From Gammaproteobacteria bacterium (GTDB lineage Bacteria > Pseudomonadota > Gammaproteobacteria > UBA11654): a stretch of 34,306 bases of DNA. Shown here in pieces: positions 1 to 9,032 of this stretch; position 1 is the first letter of the stretch; each line of letters starts with the position of its first letter. The notes below the pieces were generated by a model that saw only the letters and a list, made by a program, of their open reading frames with translations, made no database searches and was not told the origin of the DNA. The stretch is from the NCBI GenBank assembly GCA_018672815.1, contig JABHDX010000123.1, forward strand, positions 1 through 34,306, in the 5' to 3' direction. Position numbers and translations under genes: made by a program.

Positions 1-2597
1 CCTGGAACTTGTTCAAATGTATCTATAAAGCTTCCAATATAGCGAATTCCAATATCACCAAAACTTGTATCAACATTGTAATAAACTCCAACATCAAAGC
101 CCTCAATCGTCCTAGTTGCTAAGTTCAGATAATTATCCTCAACGTGTTTTACATTTCCAAAAGGACAGACTCCTGCTGTTGCAAAATAAGCCGCTTCATC
201 AGCATCTGGAGCATCTCTTACAACGGCTGGATTACCAACGAAACTATCACAGTTATTAGTACCATTAGCAAAACGAAGAGCCATGTCTTGAACAGTATGA
301 TTATCTCTACCAAAGAGACCAATCGTATTTTCTTTTTCTATAGACCAATAATCAGCTGTGATGGTTAAATCATCCACTTGTGGAGGAGAGAAAACAAAAC
401 CAATAGAGGTATTATCAGATTCTTCAGAAACCAGGTTGCTGGCTCCTGTTGCTTGTCTTTGCATAGAGAGTCTTGAATTAAGGTCATCTTTATCCAAACC
501 ATTCAACTGCTCTACTCGATACATAGCATAATCATTCCGCGTGCCAGATCTAACAACAATCTTTTCATTGATCTGAATAATATTAGGTGCTCTAAAAGCT
601 GTAGAAGCTGAGGCTCTAAATAAAATACCATCGGTAATTTCCCAACCTATTGCAATTTTGCCAACAAGTGCTCTATCCACATCAGATAAATCTTCATAAC
701 GCATTGCTACTTGGGCATTCACATTCTCAGCAAGAGGAATCTGAGCTTCTGTAAACAAAGACATCACATCACGTTTACCGTAAACATCGCCGGTTGGACT
801 TGAATTTACAACATCCGAAACTTCTGGATACGTATCACTCTCATAATCAATATAATTGATTGTGCCGTCTAATCTTGGGTCACGATCATCAACAACGGTT
901 TCATGCCTGTATTCAAAACCAAACATCATCCCAATTGGACCTGCTGGCATTTCAAATACTTCATTGTTAGCTACTTTAAAGTCAAGCATGTTTAGTTCGC
1001 TTTCACCTTTTCTATAGACATCGATAAGAAGTCTTTCAATGTTTGAGTCAACACCAGCAGAAAAAGGATTATAGGCAGCTGCAGTTGAGTCCCACAGTGC
1101 TTCTTTCAAGAGAGTATTTGAGATTCTATCTTTTGTAATATCATCACTAGTTGCTTTCGAAATAAGTAAAGCTCCTTCCCAATCCCATTCATCAAAACTA
1201 CCTCTAAATCCTTGTAATAATCGATAAGTTTTTTTCTCAACTTCAACCCTTCTCATTTTTTCTGCAAATCGGTAGTTGTCTACGTAAAGTTGTTTTCCAG
1301 AAAAATGTGCTGTCCCATCTGCTAGTTTCATTTGATTAAGCCAATAATTATCAGGTCCAACTCTATGCTTTACTGATGAGAAAGGAGCCGAAGGATGTCT
1401 AGTAATTTTATAATCGGATGTATAAAAACTTGCTTCTGTAAAGGATTCTATTCCATTCCCTAAATCATGATTGATATAAACAAAGACATTGTTTCTTTGT
1501 AAATCAGATCTTGCATCAGTAAATCCCCAAAGATTGTATCGTTCTGTGCCATTACCATCTTGAGCTATACATGTACCATATCCTGTATCAAATACTTCAC
1601 CACCCTGGCTGGATCTATTACTACATCGAGAATCCCCCAAAGGAAATACTTCAAACTCGCCGTTAGAATCTGTAAAGACATGGTTATAAGGATTGCTACT
1701 ACCATGTTCACTGGATGTAACCATATCAAACTGGCCATAGTTATTATTTACACTTGTGTTTCTAAAGCTAGTTGAATTTGCCCATGGAGACCCTGCGGGA
1801 AGACATCTTCCTTCTGGGTCAACACCATCAGCTAAATCACATGTCGTCCATTGTCTGTGATCAGAATTACCCCATCTTGGATCTTCTTGCGCACTGATCG
1901 GTTCTCGATCATAGTGATCAAAGAAAATACTAATATTGGTTGCTCCACCATTAAAGTTTTTACCAAATTTAGCTGTAAATGTTTTATCTTCAGCATCAAA
2001 ATTATCAAACCATCCAAATTTAGTTCTGAACTGAAATCCTTCATAATCTTTTTGCAGTACATTATTAACAACACCAGCGACAGCATCTGCACCATAAATA
2101 GCAGAAGCACCATCACGAAGAATTTCCATTCTATCAATGCCCCAAACAGGCACTAAATTTGAATTAACAGTCATAGCAGGAACATAGTCACCACCAATTA
2201 ATTCAGTCTGGTAGCCAGGAGAATTGACTAGCCTTCTTCCATTAAGGAGGGTTAATGTATTACCAGTACCCATATTTCTTAAATTATAGGCACCCATATC
2301 ACCACGAGCTGAATTAACACCGCCTGATGCATTCTCAGCTTCATTAAAAAGGTTCATTCCATTTTCAGCAATATTCTCTAGCAACTCCTCACCAGAATCT
2401 ACGCCCAAACCTTCAATATCTTCTATACTAATAACAGAAACAGGAAGAGCTCCAGAAATCTTTGCACCTTTAATTTGTGTACCTGTGACAGTTATTTCTT
2501 CAACTTCTTTAGATGAATCTTCTTGGGCTAGAACACCCTGTACTGTGAATAAAAATAATACTGTTATAGTCCATATTTTTGAATATGATTTATACAT
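1..2597 (-). CDS. TonB-dependent outer-membrane receptor, truncated by the window edge
   Basis: I translated 865 codons with no stop, from ATG at 2597 down to base 3; the C-terminal part of the barrel lies outside the window. The start follows a strong AGGGGG ribosome-binding site. The N-terminus is a signal peptide of about 25 residues ending in VLA-QE, followed by a VEEITVTGTQIK segment typical of receptor N-termini. The plug domain follows, with LRNMGTGNTLTLLNGRR and then IDRMEILRDGASAIYGADAVAGVVN, both hallmarks of the family. The rest is aromatic- and Asn/Gly-rich beta-barrel sequence, including TEAQIPL and FRASASTAFRAPNI. It would carry out energy-coupled uptake of a large or scarce substrate across the outer membrane; the substrate cannot be read from the sequence. 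The divergent LysR gene and the DASS transporter beyond it suggest a linked uptake locus, which is inference. Confidence 0.93.
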   Translation of the reverse strand, partial: MYKSYSKIWTITVLFLFTVQGVLAQEDSSKEVEEITVTGTQIKGAKISGALPVSVISIEDIEGLGVDSGEELLENIAENGMNLFNEAENASGGVNSARGDMGAYNLRNMGTGNTLTLLNGRRLVNSPGYQTELIGGDYVPAMTVNSNLVPVWGIDRMEILRDGASAIYGADAVAGVVNNVLQKDYEGFQFRTKFGWFDNFDAEDKTFTAKFGKNFNGGATNISIFFDHYDREPISAQEDPRWGNSDHRQWTTCDLADGVDPEGRCLPAGSPWANSTSFRNTSVNNNYGQFDMVTSSEHGSSNPYNHVFTDSNGEFEVFPLGDSRCSNRSSQGGEVFDTGYGTCIAQDGNGTERYNLWGFTDARSDLQRNNVFVYINHDLGNGIESFTEASFYTSDYKITRHPSAPFSSVKHRVGPDNYWLNQMKLADGTAHFSGKQLYVDNYRFAEKMRRVEVEKKTYRLLQGFRGSFDEWDWEGALLISKATSDDITKDRISNTLLKEALWDSTAAAYNPFSAGVDSNIERLLIDVYRKGESELNMLDFKVANNEVFEMPAGPIGMMFGFEYRHETVVDDRDPRLDGTINYIDYESDTYPEVSDVVNSSPTGDVYGKRDVMSLFTEAQIPLAENVNAQVAMRYEDLSDVDRALVGKIAIGWEITDGILFRASASTAFRAPNIIQINEKIVVRSGTRNDYAMYRVEQLNGLDKDDLNSRLSMQRQATGASNLVSEESDNTSIGFVFSPPQVDDLTITADYWSIEKENTIGLFGRDNHTVQDMALRFANGTNNCDSFVGNPAVVRDAPDADEAAYFATAGVCPFGNVKHVEDNYLNLATRTIEGFDVGVYYNVDTSFGDIGIRYIGSFIDTFEQVP

Positions 2598-2614
2598 ATT
2601 TCCCCCTATGTAAT

Positions 2615-2642
2615 TTTATAAATAATTCAATATATCACACAA
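2615..2642 (-). promoter_or_regulatory. candidate promoter for the TonB-dependent receptor
   Basis: Read on the minus strand, a TTGTGT box at 2642-2637 and a TATAAA box at 2620-2615 are separated by 16 bases and lie 18 bases upstream of the receptor start. The -10 matches the sigma-70 consensus in five of six positions and the -35 in three. In such AT-rich DNA this is only suggestive. Confidence 0.3.
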
Positions 2643-2699
2643 CCCAGAAATCTAGTTGTCACAAACTATTCTTCTTTATTGATAAGGTATAACTTTATG

Positions 2700-2715
2700 T
2701 TATATTTAAATATAA
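2700..2715. promoter_or_regulatory. 16-bp perfect palindrome, possible LysR operator
   Basis: The sequence TTATATTTAAATATAA is a perfect palindrome in the divergent intergenic region, ending 19 bases before the LysR start codon. LysR proteins often bind interrupted dyads (T-N11-A) next to their own promoter, so autoregulation is possible. The element consists only of A and T and could be chance. Confidence 0.3.
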
Positions 2716-2734
2716 ATTCTATCTATGGGATACA

Positions 2735-3586
2735 ATGAGAACAAGACATATTGAAGTTTTTAATAGCATCTATAAAACTGGTTCAGTAACATCTGCTGCC
2801 AAGCTCTTAAATGTATCTCAGCCCTCTGTGAGTAAAGTTTTGGCTCATGCAGAGCAACAACTTGGGTTTCCTCTATTTGAAAGAATTCGCATGAAATTAG
2901 TTCCCACTCCTGAAGCGAATATTCTTTTTAAACACACTGCTGTTATGGCAGATGTATTACAAGATATCAATCAGATATCAGAAAGTCTGACTGAATTTCC
3001 TACTGATAGACTCAGGGTCTCTTGCACCCCATCACTAGGTATTAATTTTTTACCTAGAGCTATTGCAGAGTTTAAACAAAATAACCCGAATGTGAGCTTC
3101 GAAATCTCAACTCTTCATTACGCTGATCTAAAAAATAAAATTAAAGATACTTCTTTGGATATAGCTATAGCTCAAGACCAAAAAGAAGATGAAGAAATTG
3201 GTTTATTGCATTTAAAAAAAGGTAAATTTGTCATGCTTGAATCTAGAAATAATCATGTGAAAAACTCTAAACCATTACCATTTATAAAACTCAGCTCTAA
3301 AAGTCCATTAGGCAAGAAGCTCGATCAATATATTGAACGAAATAATATCAATATCATATCCACTATTACTTCAGATAATTATCAGATGGCTGGAGCAATG
3401 GTTAAGAATGGGTATGGCTTTACTATACTCGATGAATTCACTGCTAACTTAAGCCAATTTAGTGGATTAATCATTAAACCATTGATACCCAAACTTGAAT
3501 TTAAGATTGATTTAATGTTTTTAAAAGAAAAGCCCTTAGCTATAGCGACAAAAAAATTCATGGAATTCTTATCAGAATTCAAATAA
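2735..3586 (+). CDS. LysR-family transcriptional regulator
   Basis: 283 residues. The N-terminal winged helix-turn-helix (about residues 3-62) has the classical LysR pattern: FNSIYKTGSVTSAAKLLNVS, then QPSVSKVLAHAEQQLGFPLFER. The remainder is a periplasmic-binding-protein-like effector domain, with RLRVSCTPSLGINFLPRAI opening the first lobe. It lies divergent from the TonB receptor and just upstream of the DASS transporter, so it most likely controls one or both in response to the transported substrate or a metabolite. Length is slightly under the usual 290-310 residues, but both domains look complete. The ribosome-binding site (GGGA) is weak. The effector is unknown. Confidence 0.93.
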   Translation: MRTRHIEVFNSIYKTGSVTSAAKLLNVSQPSVSKVLAHAEQQLGFPLFERIRMKLVPTPEANILFKHTAVMADVLQDINQISESLTEFPTDRLRVSCTPSLGINFLPRAIAEFKQNNPNVSFEISTLHYADLKNKIKDTSLDIAIAQDQKEDEEIGLLHLKKGKFVMLESRNNHVKNSKPLPFIKLSSKSPLGKKLDQYIERNNINIISTITSDNYQMAGAMVKNGYGFTILDEFTANLSQFSGLIIKPLIPKLEFKIDLMFLKEKPLAIATKKFMEFLSEFK

Positions 3587-3631
3587 AAGATATAGTATCC
3601 TAAAACGAATTTTCTTATAGCATAAGTATTG

Positions 3632-5077
3632 ATGTCAAATAATAAAAAATCAAAAGTTGGATTTTTAGTTGGATTAATTTCAGCAATTATAATTCTCATA
3701 CTCCCTGATATTGAATCACTTCCAGAAGAAGGTAAAAAAGCAGCAGCTGTATTTGTTTGGATGGCTGTTTGGTGGGCAACAGAAGCAGTGCCCATTGCTA
3801 TAACTGCATTAATCCCCCTGGTATTTTTTCCATTACTTGGCGTTTCTAGCATTGAAGCGACTGCTGCACCTTATGCTAATAAAAATATTTTTCTATTCCT
3901 GGGTGGATTTTTCTTATCCATTGCAATACAAAAATGTAACTTACATAAACGAATGGCATTAACAGTTCTTAAATTCACAGGCACCAGAGGTAAATCCATC
4001 ATTGGTGGTTTCATGTTAAGTTCTTGTATTCTGAGTATGTGGATTATGAATACATCAACCACAATTATGCTTCTACCTATTGGTTTAGCAATTATAACTG
4101 TTATCAATGAATCAATGGACGAATTAAGTCCTGCAGATAAAATAAATTTCCAAGTAGCTCTACTATTAGGTATAGCTTATGCAGCAAACATAGGGGGTAT
4201 TGCTACTCTCATAGGAACTGCACCCAATATGGCTCTTAATGGTTTTATGGAAGAACAATACGATGTCTCCATCTCCTTTTTGGATTGGATGAAAGTAGGT
4301 TTACCGGTCAGTATGTTACTTCTTCCACTAACCTGGTTAAGTCTTACTCGATTTAGTTTTCCTGTTAATTTTGAAACCTCTACACAAACCCAAGAAACGA
4401 TTATCACTATGAGAAATAACCTTGGGAAAATAACAACTTCTGAAAAAAGAGTGTTTTTTATATTTATTTTTACTGCCTTACTCTGGATTTCTAGATCCTC
4501 AATCAATAACATTCCAGGTCTTGAAGGGCTTAGCGATCCAGGCATTGCAATGTTATGCGGTTTAATTTTATTTTTAACCCCAAGTGGAAGTTCTAATGAC
4601 AATAATCTACTCGAGTGGAAAGATGCTGAAGCAGGTGTTCCTTGGGGAGTTTTATTACTATTTGGTGGTGGATTATCCTTAGCTGCTGCTGCACAAAGTT
4701 CAGGATTGGCCGCATGGATTGGAGGCTCAATGCCAACAGGACTAAGTATTTTCTTGCTGGTACTCCTGTTTACAACCTTGATTATCTTTTTGACTGAATT
4801 AACTTCAAATCTAGCAACTACAGCAACTTTTTTACCCATCGTAGCAATCATTGCAACACAATTTGGATTCAATCCATTACTGCTCACTGCATCGATTGCG
4901 ATAGCGGCAAGTTGTGCATTCATGTTGCCTGTTGCCACCCCACCTAATGCAATTGTTTTTGGATCTGAGTTAATCAAAGTACCTCAGATGATGAGAGCGG
5001 GTATAGCTATAAATTTTATAGCTATTATTATTGTCTCATTGGCAGGAATTTATTTAGTTCCTTATTTCTTAATATAA
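3632..5077 (+). CDS. DASS-family (SLC13-like) sodium:anion/dicarboxylate symporter
   Basis: 481 residues from ATG 3632; a TTG three bases earlier is a less likely start. About a dozen hydrophobic membrane segments. Family signatures are WATEAVPIAITALIPLVFFP near residues 48-67, NIFLFLGGFFLSIAIQKCNLHKR near 85-107, a first ion-site hairpin MWIMNTSTTIMLLP near 136-149, and the second ELTSNLATTATFLP near 389-402. These transporters move divalent anions such as succinate, malate, citrate or sulfate with sodium across the inner membrane. The canonical twin SNT motifs appear here as MNT (139-141) and SNL (392-394). The gene follows the LysR regulator by 45 bases and may be co-regulated with the divergent receptor. 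The substrate cannot be assigned. Confidence 0.9.
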   Translation: MSNNKKSKVGFLVGLISAIIILILPDIESLPEEGKKAAAVFVWMAVWWATEAVPIAITALIPLVFFPLLGVSSIEATAAPYANKNIFLFLGGFFLSIAIQKCNLHKRMALTVLKFTGTRGKSIIGGFMLSSCILSMWIMNTSTTIMLLPIGLAIITVINESMDELSPADKINFQVALLLGIAYAANIGGIATLIGTAPNMALNGFMEEQYDVSISFLDWMKVGLPVSMLLLPLTWLSLTRFSFPVNFETSTQTQETIITMRNNLGKITTSEKRVFFIFIFTALLWISRSSINNIPGLEGLSDPGIAMLCGLILFLTPSGSSNDNNLLEWKDAEAGVPWGVLLLFGGGLSLAAAAQSSGLAAWIGGSMPTGLSIFLLVLLFTTLIIFLTELTSNLATTATFLPIVAIIATQFGFNPLLLTASIAIAASCAFMLPVATPPNAIVFGSELIKVPQMMRAGIAINFIAIIIVSLAGIYLVPYFLI

Positions 5078-5099
5078 ATTGAACAACTTTAATCACCTT

Positions 5100-5684
5100 A
5101 TGATAAAAACAATATGTATATTCGCAGGTTCAAGTTTTGGGAAGCGAGAAATATATAGCCAAACAGCAAAAACGCTTGCAACTTCAATTGTTAAAAAGGG
5201 ATATCGTATTGTATTTGGTGGAGGTAGCAATGGCCTGATGGGAGTTTTAGCAGACGCTGCAGTTAAAAATAAAGGACATATAACAGGCGTGATAACAGAG
5301 CAACTCCATGATATTGAAGTTGGTCATAAAGGTTTAACAGAGCTTGTTATTGTTGAATCAATGCATGAACGAAAACTCGAAATGGCAAAAAGATCTGAAG
5401 CGGTAATTTGCCTCACTGGAGGTGTTGGAACTTGGGAAGAATTTTTTGAGTCACTCACTTGGAATCAATTAGGTATTCAATCCAAACCAATAATTTTACT
5501 CAATATCGATGGCTACTATGACCCATTAAAAACTTTTATTAAACATGCAGTTTCTGAGGGTTTTTTACCTCAATCAACATCTGATGAACTTATTTTTTCT
5601 GAGTCTATTGATGAAGCATTAGATATTGTTGATCATTTTGTCCCCAAGGATAAATCTAAATGGTATGAGCGACTCAAAAAATAA
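5100..5684 (+). CDS. LOG-family Rossmann-fold protein (TIGR00730 type), putative nucleotide 5'-monophosphate phosphoribohydrolase
   Basis: 194 residues from ATG 5100; a TTG at 5079 would add seven residues, but ATG lies directly before the conserved IKTICIFAGSS. The fold signatures are all present: CIFAGSSFG (6-14), the glycine-rich loop VFGGGSNGLMGVLADA (38-53), the MHERKLEMAKRSEA stretch (88-101) and LTGGVGTWEEFFE (105-117). In characterised LOG enzymes, which release a base from a nucleoside 5'-monophosphate, the last motif begins PGG; here the proline is replaced by Thr106. The gene starts 22 bases after the DASS transporter and is probably in its operon. Many bacterial members have no proven role, so the enzyme name is by family only. 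Confidence 0.85.
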   Translation: MIKTICIFAGSSFGKREIYSQTAKTLATSIVKKGYRIVFGGGSNGLMGVLADAAVKNKGHITGVITEQLHDIEVGHKGLTELVIVESMHERKLEMAKRSEAVICLTGGVGTWEEFFESLTWNQLGIQSKPIILLNIDGYYDPLKTFIKHAVSEGFLPQSTSDELIFSESIDEALDIVDHFVPKDKSKWYERLKK

Positions 5685-5698
5685 AAAAAGGAAATAAC

Positions 5699-6574
5699 AT
5701 GACACAATCCAAGAGTCTTATGGGTATTGCAATCTCATTAATCATCGCTGCATTAATTTTGTTTGCTGGTAGCCAAGGTAGTTTAAGTTTTCATGGTCTG
5801 CCGCTATTTGCTATATGTGGCATCATTGGTTTTGTCTTGCATTGGGCAGTTTTTATACCTTCGTATATATTTCAAACTGAACATTATTTTGACTTAACAG
5901 GTTCTATTTCCTACATTGCCACAGTATTTTTGGCGATTCTTCTAAATTCATCTCTGGATTTAAGGGATCTAATTATCTGCTCAATGATTATTCTATGGGC
6001 AGCTCGACTAGGCTCATTTTTATTTTGGCGTGTTAAAACTGTCGGACAAGACAGTCGTTTTACAGTTATGAAAACAAAGTTCTCTTGGTTTCTGCTGACT
6101 TGGACGTTGGGAGGACTTTGGGTTTTAGTCACAATGGCAGCAGGTCTTGCGGCATTAAGCTCAAATATGACTATTGAATTGGGTATCCTTGGATATCTAG
6201 GGATCTCTTTATGGTTATTTGGTTTTATTATTGAAATCATTGCTGACAATCAAAAGACACAATTTAAAAAAGATCCAAACAATCAAGGTCGCTTTATTAC
6301 TACAGGTCTTTGGTCATGGTCTCAACATCCAAATTATTTTGGTGAAATTGTACTTTGGTTTGGTTTATCTCTTCTCGCACTACCAGTTCTGAATGGGTGG
6401 CAACTAGCAACTCTAATTTCACCTGTTTTTGTTTACTTTTTGCTTACAAAAGTTAGTGGTATCCCAACCTTAGATAGGATCGCACTGGAAAAATGGGGTT
6501 CAGATTCAGAATACAAAAACTACATCAACAGAACATCCAAATTACTGTTAGCCCCTCCAAAGAATTTAGATTAA
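5699..6574 (+). CDS. DUF1295-family membrane protein (steroid 5-alpha-reductase-like)
   Basis: 291 residues with seven or more hydrophobic segments. The C-terminal third carries the DUF1295/isoprenylcysteine-methyltransferase-like signature GLWSWSQHPNYFGEIVLWFG (about 199-218), which in related enzymes forms the cofactor pocket, followed by KVSGIPTLDR and KWGSD. An AAGGAA ribosome-binding site precedes ATG 5699, 14 bases after the LOG gene, so it is probably the last gene of the LysR-adjacent run. DUF1295 proteins are thought to be integral-membrane lipid or steroid reductases or methyltransferases; the bacterial function is not established. The next gene is convergent after 58 bases. Confidence 0.85.
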   Translation: MTQSKSLMGIAISLIIAALILFAGSQGSLSFHGLPLFAICGIIGFVLHWAVFIPSYIFQTEHYFDLTGSISYIATVFLAILLNSSLDLRDLIICSMIILWAARLGSFLFWRVKTVGQDSRFTVMKTKFSWFLLTWTLGGLWVLVTMAAGLAALSSNMTIELGILGYLGISLWLFGFIIEIIADNQKTQFKKDPNNQGRFITTGLWSWSQHPNYFGEIVLWFGLSLLALPVLNGWQLATLISPVFVYFLLTKVSGIPTLDRIALEKWGSDSEYKNYINRTSKLLLAPPKNLD

Positions 6575-6632
6575 CTCATTTGAAAATAAATAATATCGCG
6601 TTTAGAAAAAATGTTTTTAGTTGCTTTCTATC

Positions 6633-8381
6633 CTAAGGCTGCCTAATCTCATTGATCATTTCAATAATTTCATTGGGCGGTGGTTTTGTAGAAAATGAAA
6701 TCAAAAAACTTATAAACAAGTTTAATAGCATCCCAATAAAACCAATGCCTTCCGGTGAAATTCCCAAAAACCAATACTCGCTAGAATTCATTTCCGGAAA
6801 TAAAAATTTAAAATAAATTATATAACTAAGAGTAAAGATAAGACCTACTAACATTCCAGTAATTGCACCTTGCTTATTGATTTTCTTTGAGAATATACCC
6901 ATACATATAGCAGGAAATAATGTTGCAGCTGCCAGCCCAAATGCAAAGGCTACAACTTGAGCCACAAATGCTGGAGGGTAAATACCAAAAAGACCTGCAA
7001 TAATTACTGCCACAAGGATCGAGAGCCTTGCAAATAGAAGCTCTTTTTTTTCACTGAGATTTTTTGCAAATGTTTTCTTTAAAAGATCATGAGAAACAGC
7101 TGTGGATATCACTAAGAGAAGTCCTGCTGCTGTTGATAACGCTGCTGCTAGTGCTCCAGCTGCTACCAATGCGATCACCCATGGAGGTAACTGAGCAATT
7201 TCAGGATTAGCTAACACAATAATATCTCTATCTATATAGACTTCATTATTATTGTCTTTGCTTGCAGCATTAGTGATTAATCGCTCCCCATAAACTCCTT
7301 TCTTTTCATTAAATTTTGGTTTGACAGGCTCAAATGCATTCCCATTTGCATGTTGTATTTTTCCATCATTATTCTTATCTTTCCATGCAATCAAGCCTAT
7401 ATCTTCCCAATTTTTAAACCACTTGGGGGCATTCTCGTATGAAACATTATGCGTTGATTCAAATAAATTCAAACGAGCAAAAGAAGCTACTGCTGGGGCT
7501 GTTGTATAAAGTATGGCAATAAAGATCAAAGCATATCCTGCTGATTTTCTTGCTGCTGCAACATCTGGTACGGTAAAAAACCTTACGATAACATGAGGTA
7601 AACCTGCTGTTCCCAGCATCAGTGCAGCAGTTATACAGAAAACATCAATAGTGCTTTTAATCCCTGAAGTGTAGGGTTCGAATCCAAGCTGGGTCATGAC
7701 ACCATCCAATTTACTCAATAAATACTGAGGATCATCTATCACTTGATCTCCAAAACCTAATTGGGGTATTGGATTACCTGTAATTAAAATTGATATAAAA
7801 ACAGCTGGCACTAGATAGGCAAAAATAAGCACACAATATTGTGCGACTTGTGTATAGGTAATGCCTTTCATACCCCCTAGAACAGCATAGAAAAAAACTA
7901 TACCCATTCCAATCAAAACACCTGTATTAATGTCAACTTCCAAGAAACGTGAAAATACTATGCCTACCCCTCTCATTTGCCCTGCTACATATGTGAAGGA
8001 AACAACAATCAAACAAATCACGGCTACAATTCTTGCAAACGATGAATAATAACGAGTGCCTATAAAATCAGGGACAGTGAATTGTCCAAATTTTCTTAAG
8101 TAGGGAGCTAATAGAAGTGCGAGCAACACATATCCGCCTGTCCACCCCATCAGATAGACGGATCCATCTCTACCCATAAAAGAAATAATACCGGCCATTG
8201 AAATAAAAGAAGCGGCAGACATCCAATCTGCAGCTGTTGCCATGCCATTGGCAATAGGATGAACACCTTTTCCAGCGATATAAAAATCACTGGTGGAATT
8301 AGCTCGAGAACGAATCGCTATATACAAATATATTCCGAATGATATACCTACAAAAATATAAGTTAATAACTGAACCGACAA
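6633..8381 (-). CDS. sodium:solute symporter large subunit, VC_2705 subfamily of the SSS family
   Basis: 582 residues with about 13 membrane segments. SSS signatures include DFYIAGKGVHPIANGMATAADWMSAASFI written across residues 32-60, GGYVLLALLLAPYLRKFGQFTVPDF near 81-105, and GTAGLPHVIVRFFTVPD near 258-274. A hydrophilic insertion of roughly 80 residues (about 305-390, rich in Asn, Lys and Glu), placed before PPWVIALVAAGALAAALSTAAG, is characteristic of the VC_2705 branch. It would import a small organic acid or similar solute with sodium; acetate-type substrates are known for the wider ActP group. The start codon lies one base after the stop of the DUF4212 gene, its usual small-subunit partner, supporting a two-component symporter. 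Confidence 0.93.
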   Translation of the reverse strand: MSVQLLTYIFVGISFGIYLYIAIRSRANSTSDFYIAGKGVHPIANGMATAADWMSAASFISMAGIISFMGRDGSVYLMGWTGGYVLLALLLAPYLRKFGQFTVPDFIGTRYYSSFARIVAVICLIVVSFTYVAGQMRGVGIVFSRFLEVDINTGVLIGMGIVFFYAVLGGMKGITYTQVAQYCVLIFAYLVPAVFISILITGNPIPQLGFGDQVIDDPQYLLSKLDGVMTQLGFEPYTSGIKSTIDVFCITAALMLGTAGLPHVIVRFFTVPDVAAARKSAGYALIFIAILYTTAPAVASFARLNLFESTHNVSYENAPKWFKNWEDIGLIAWKDKNNDGKIQHANGNAFEPVKPKFNEKKGVYGERLITNAASKDNNNEVYIDRDIIVLANPEIAQLPPWVIALVAAGALAAALSTAAGLLLVISTAVSHDLLKKTFAKNLSEKKELLFARLSILVAVIIAGLFGIYPPAFVAQVVAFAFGLAAATLFPAICMGIFSKKINKQGAITGMLVGLIFTLSYIIYFKFLFPEMNSSEYWFLGISPEGIGFIGMLLNLFISFLISFSTKPPPNEIIEMINEIRQP

Positions 8382-8382
8382 T

Positions 8383-8658
8383 TTAGCTCTCTTCTTCTTT
8401 TTGGTTTTTGAATGCTTCGTCTAGTTTTTTCATTTGGTTTATATAAACAAAAATTAAAATTACAAAAATATAAATGCTGCCTTGTTGTGCAAACCAAAAG
8501 CCCAATTTAAAACCAAAAAAAGTATATTGATCTAAAAATTCAACAAAAAGAATACCGCACCCATAGGAAGCTAAGAACCATACTGATAATAGTCTTAATA
8601 CTAAACGAAGATTTGCTTTCCAATACTGATCTAATTTCAAATTTTTCTCAGTCATCAT
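8383..8658 (-). CDS. DUF4212 protein, small subunit of sodium:solute symporter
   Basis: 91 residues (89 if the second ATG at 8655 is used). Two membrane helices follow the family-type opening DQYWKANLRLVLRLLSVWFLASYG; the second, SIYIFVILIFVYINQMKKLDEAF, ends in a charged cytoplasmic tail. The family (DUF4212, putative symporter small subunit) is almost always found directly before a VC_2705-type symporter, as here with one base between genes. It probably assembles with the large subunit in the inner membrane. It begins two bases after the NTF2-like gene, so translation is probably coupled through the set. Confidence 0.92.
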   Translation of the reverse strand: MMTEKNLKLDQYWKANLRLVLRLLSVWFLASYGCGILFVEFLDQYTFFGFKLGFWFAQQGSIYIFVILIFVYINQMKKLDEAFKNQKEEES

Positions 8659-8660
8659 TA

Positions 8661-9032
8661 CTAAAGATATTTACTCATCATTTGACCTACAGTGGTAAGC
8701 GCTTTAAAGGGCCTTATGAATACTCTTAATTCAGTCAATTTATGTTCTTCATTCCATATTAAAAAATCAACACCATTGATGTAGTGATCGTTTATTATTG
8801 TTTCAAAAGATAAAAAAGCAGTACCTTCTCCTACCAACTCTTTTGTATATTTAAATTGGTCATTAGCAATAACAATGTTTGCAGCATTCAAATATTTAGT
8901 CACTTCCTCTATGCCTAAGATGGGCTTAAAAACAAAAGGAGAAAAGAATGCAATACTATTATCTAAGGCATCGGGGTCGACGAATTTTTTATTAATACAA
9001 TCATGCCATTTATCAATTGCAGTCTGTCTCAT
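8661..9032 (-). CDS. NTF2-like (SnoaL-type) small protein
   Basis: 123 residues with the pattern of an NTF2-like cone fold: an N-terminal helix AIDKWHDCI, then DNSIAFFSPFVFKPILGIEEVTKYL, and C-terminal strands VDFLIWNEEHKLTELRVFIRPFKAL. Proteins of this type are small isomerases, hydrolases or ligand-binding proteins; no catalytic pair can be assigned. Its ATG overlaps the stop of the upstream 94-aa gene (ATGA, four bases), and its stop is two bases before the DUF4212 gene. The context ties it to the symporter operon, but the function is unknown. Confidence 0.8.
   Translation of the reverse strand: MRQTAIDKWHDCINKKFVDPDALDNSIAFFSPFVFKPILGIEEVTKYLNAANIVIANDQFKYTKELVGEGTAFLSFETIINDHYINGVDFLIWNEEHKLTELRVFIRPFKALTTVGQMMSKYL

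Noticed and set aside
1832..2156. Open frames on both strands (about 100 codons each) within the receptor gene
   Set aside because: The plug domain of the TonB receptor is continuous through this stretch in another frame, so these are shadows.
2598..2734. Possible riboswitch or small RNA in the receptor/LysR intergenic region
   Set aside because: At 137 bases it has no conserved RNA motif I recognise beyond the A/T palindrome and promoter-like boxes.
3382..3852. 156-codon minus-strand frame across the LysR/DASS junction
   Set aside because: It overlaps two well-supported plus-strand genes and has no domain or ribosome-binding site.
4177..4977. 266-codon open frame on the minus strand
   Set aside because: It lies entirely antisense to the DASS transporter, whose membrane segments and family motifs are clear; the antisense product has no recognisable domain.
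7675..7685. GGTTCGAATCC, identical to a tRNA T-arm pattern
   Set aside because: It is the coding sequence for GFEP in the symporter, and no acceptor, D or anticodon arm surrounds it.
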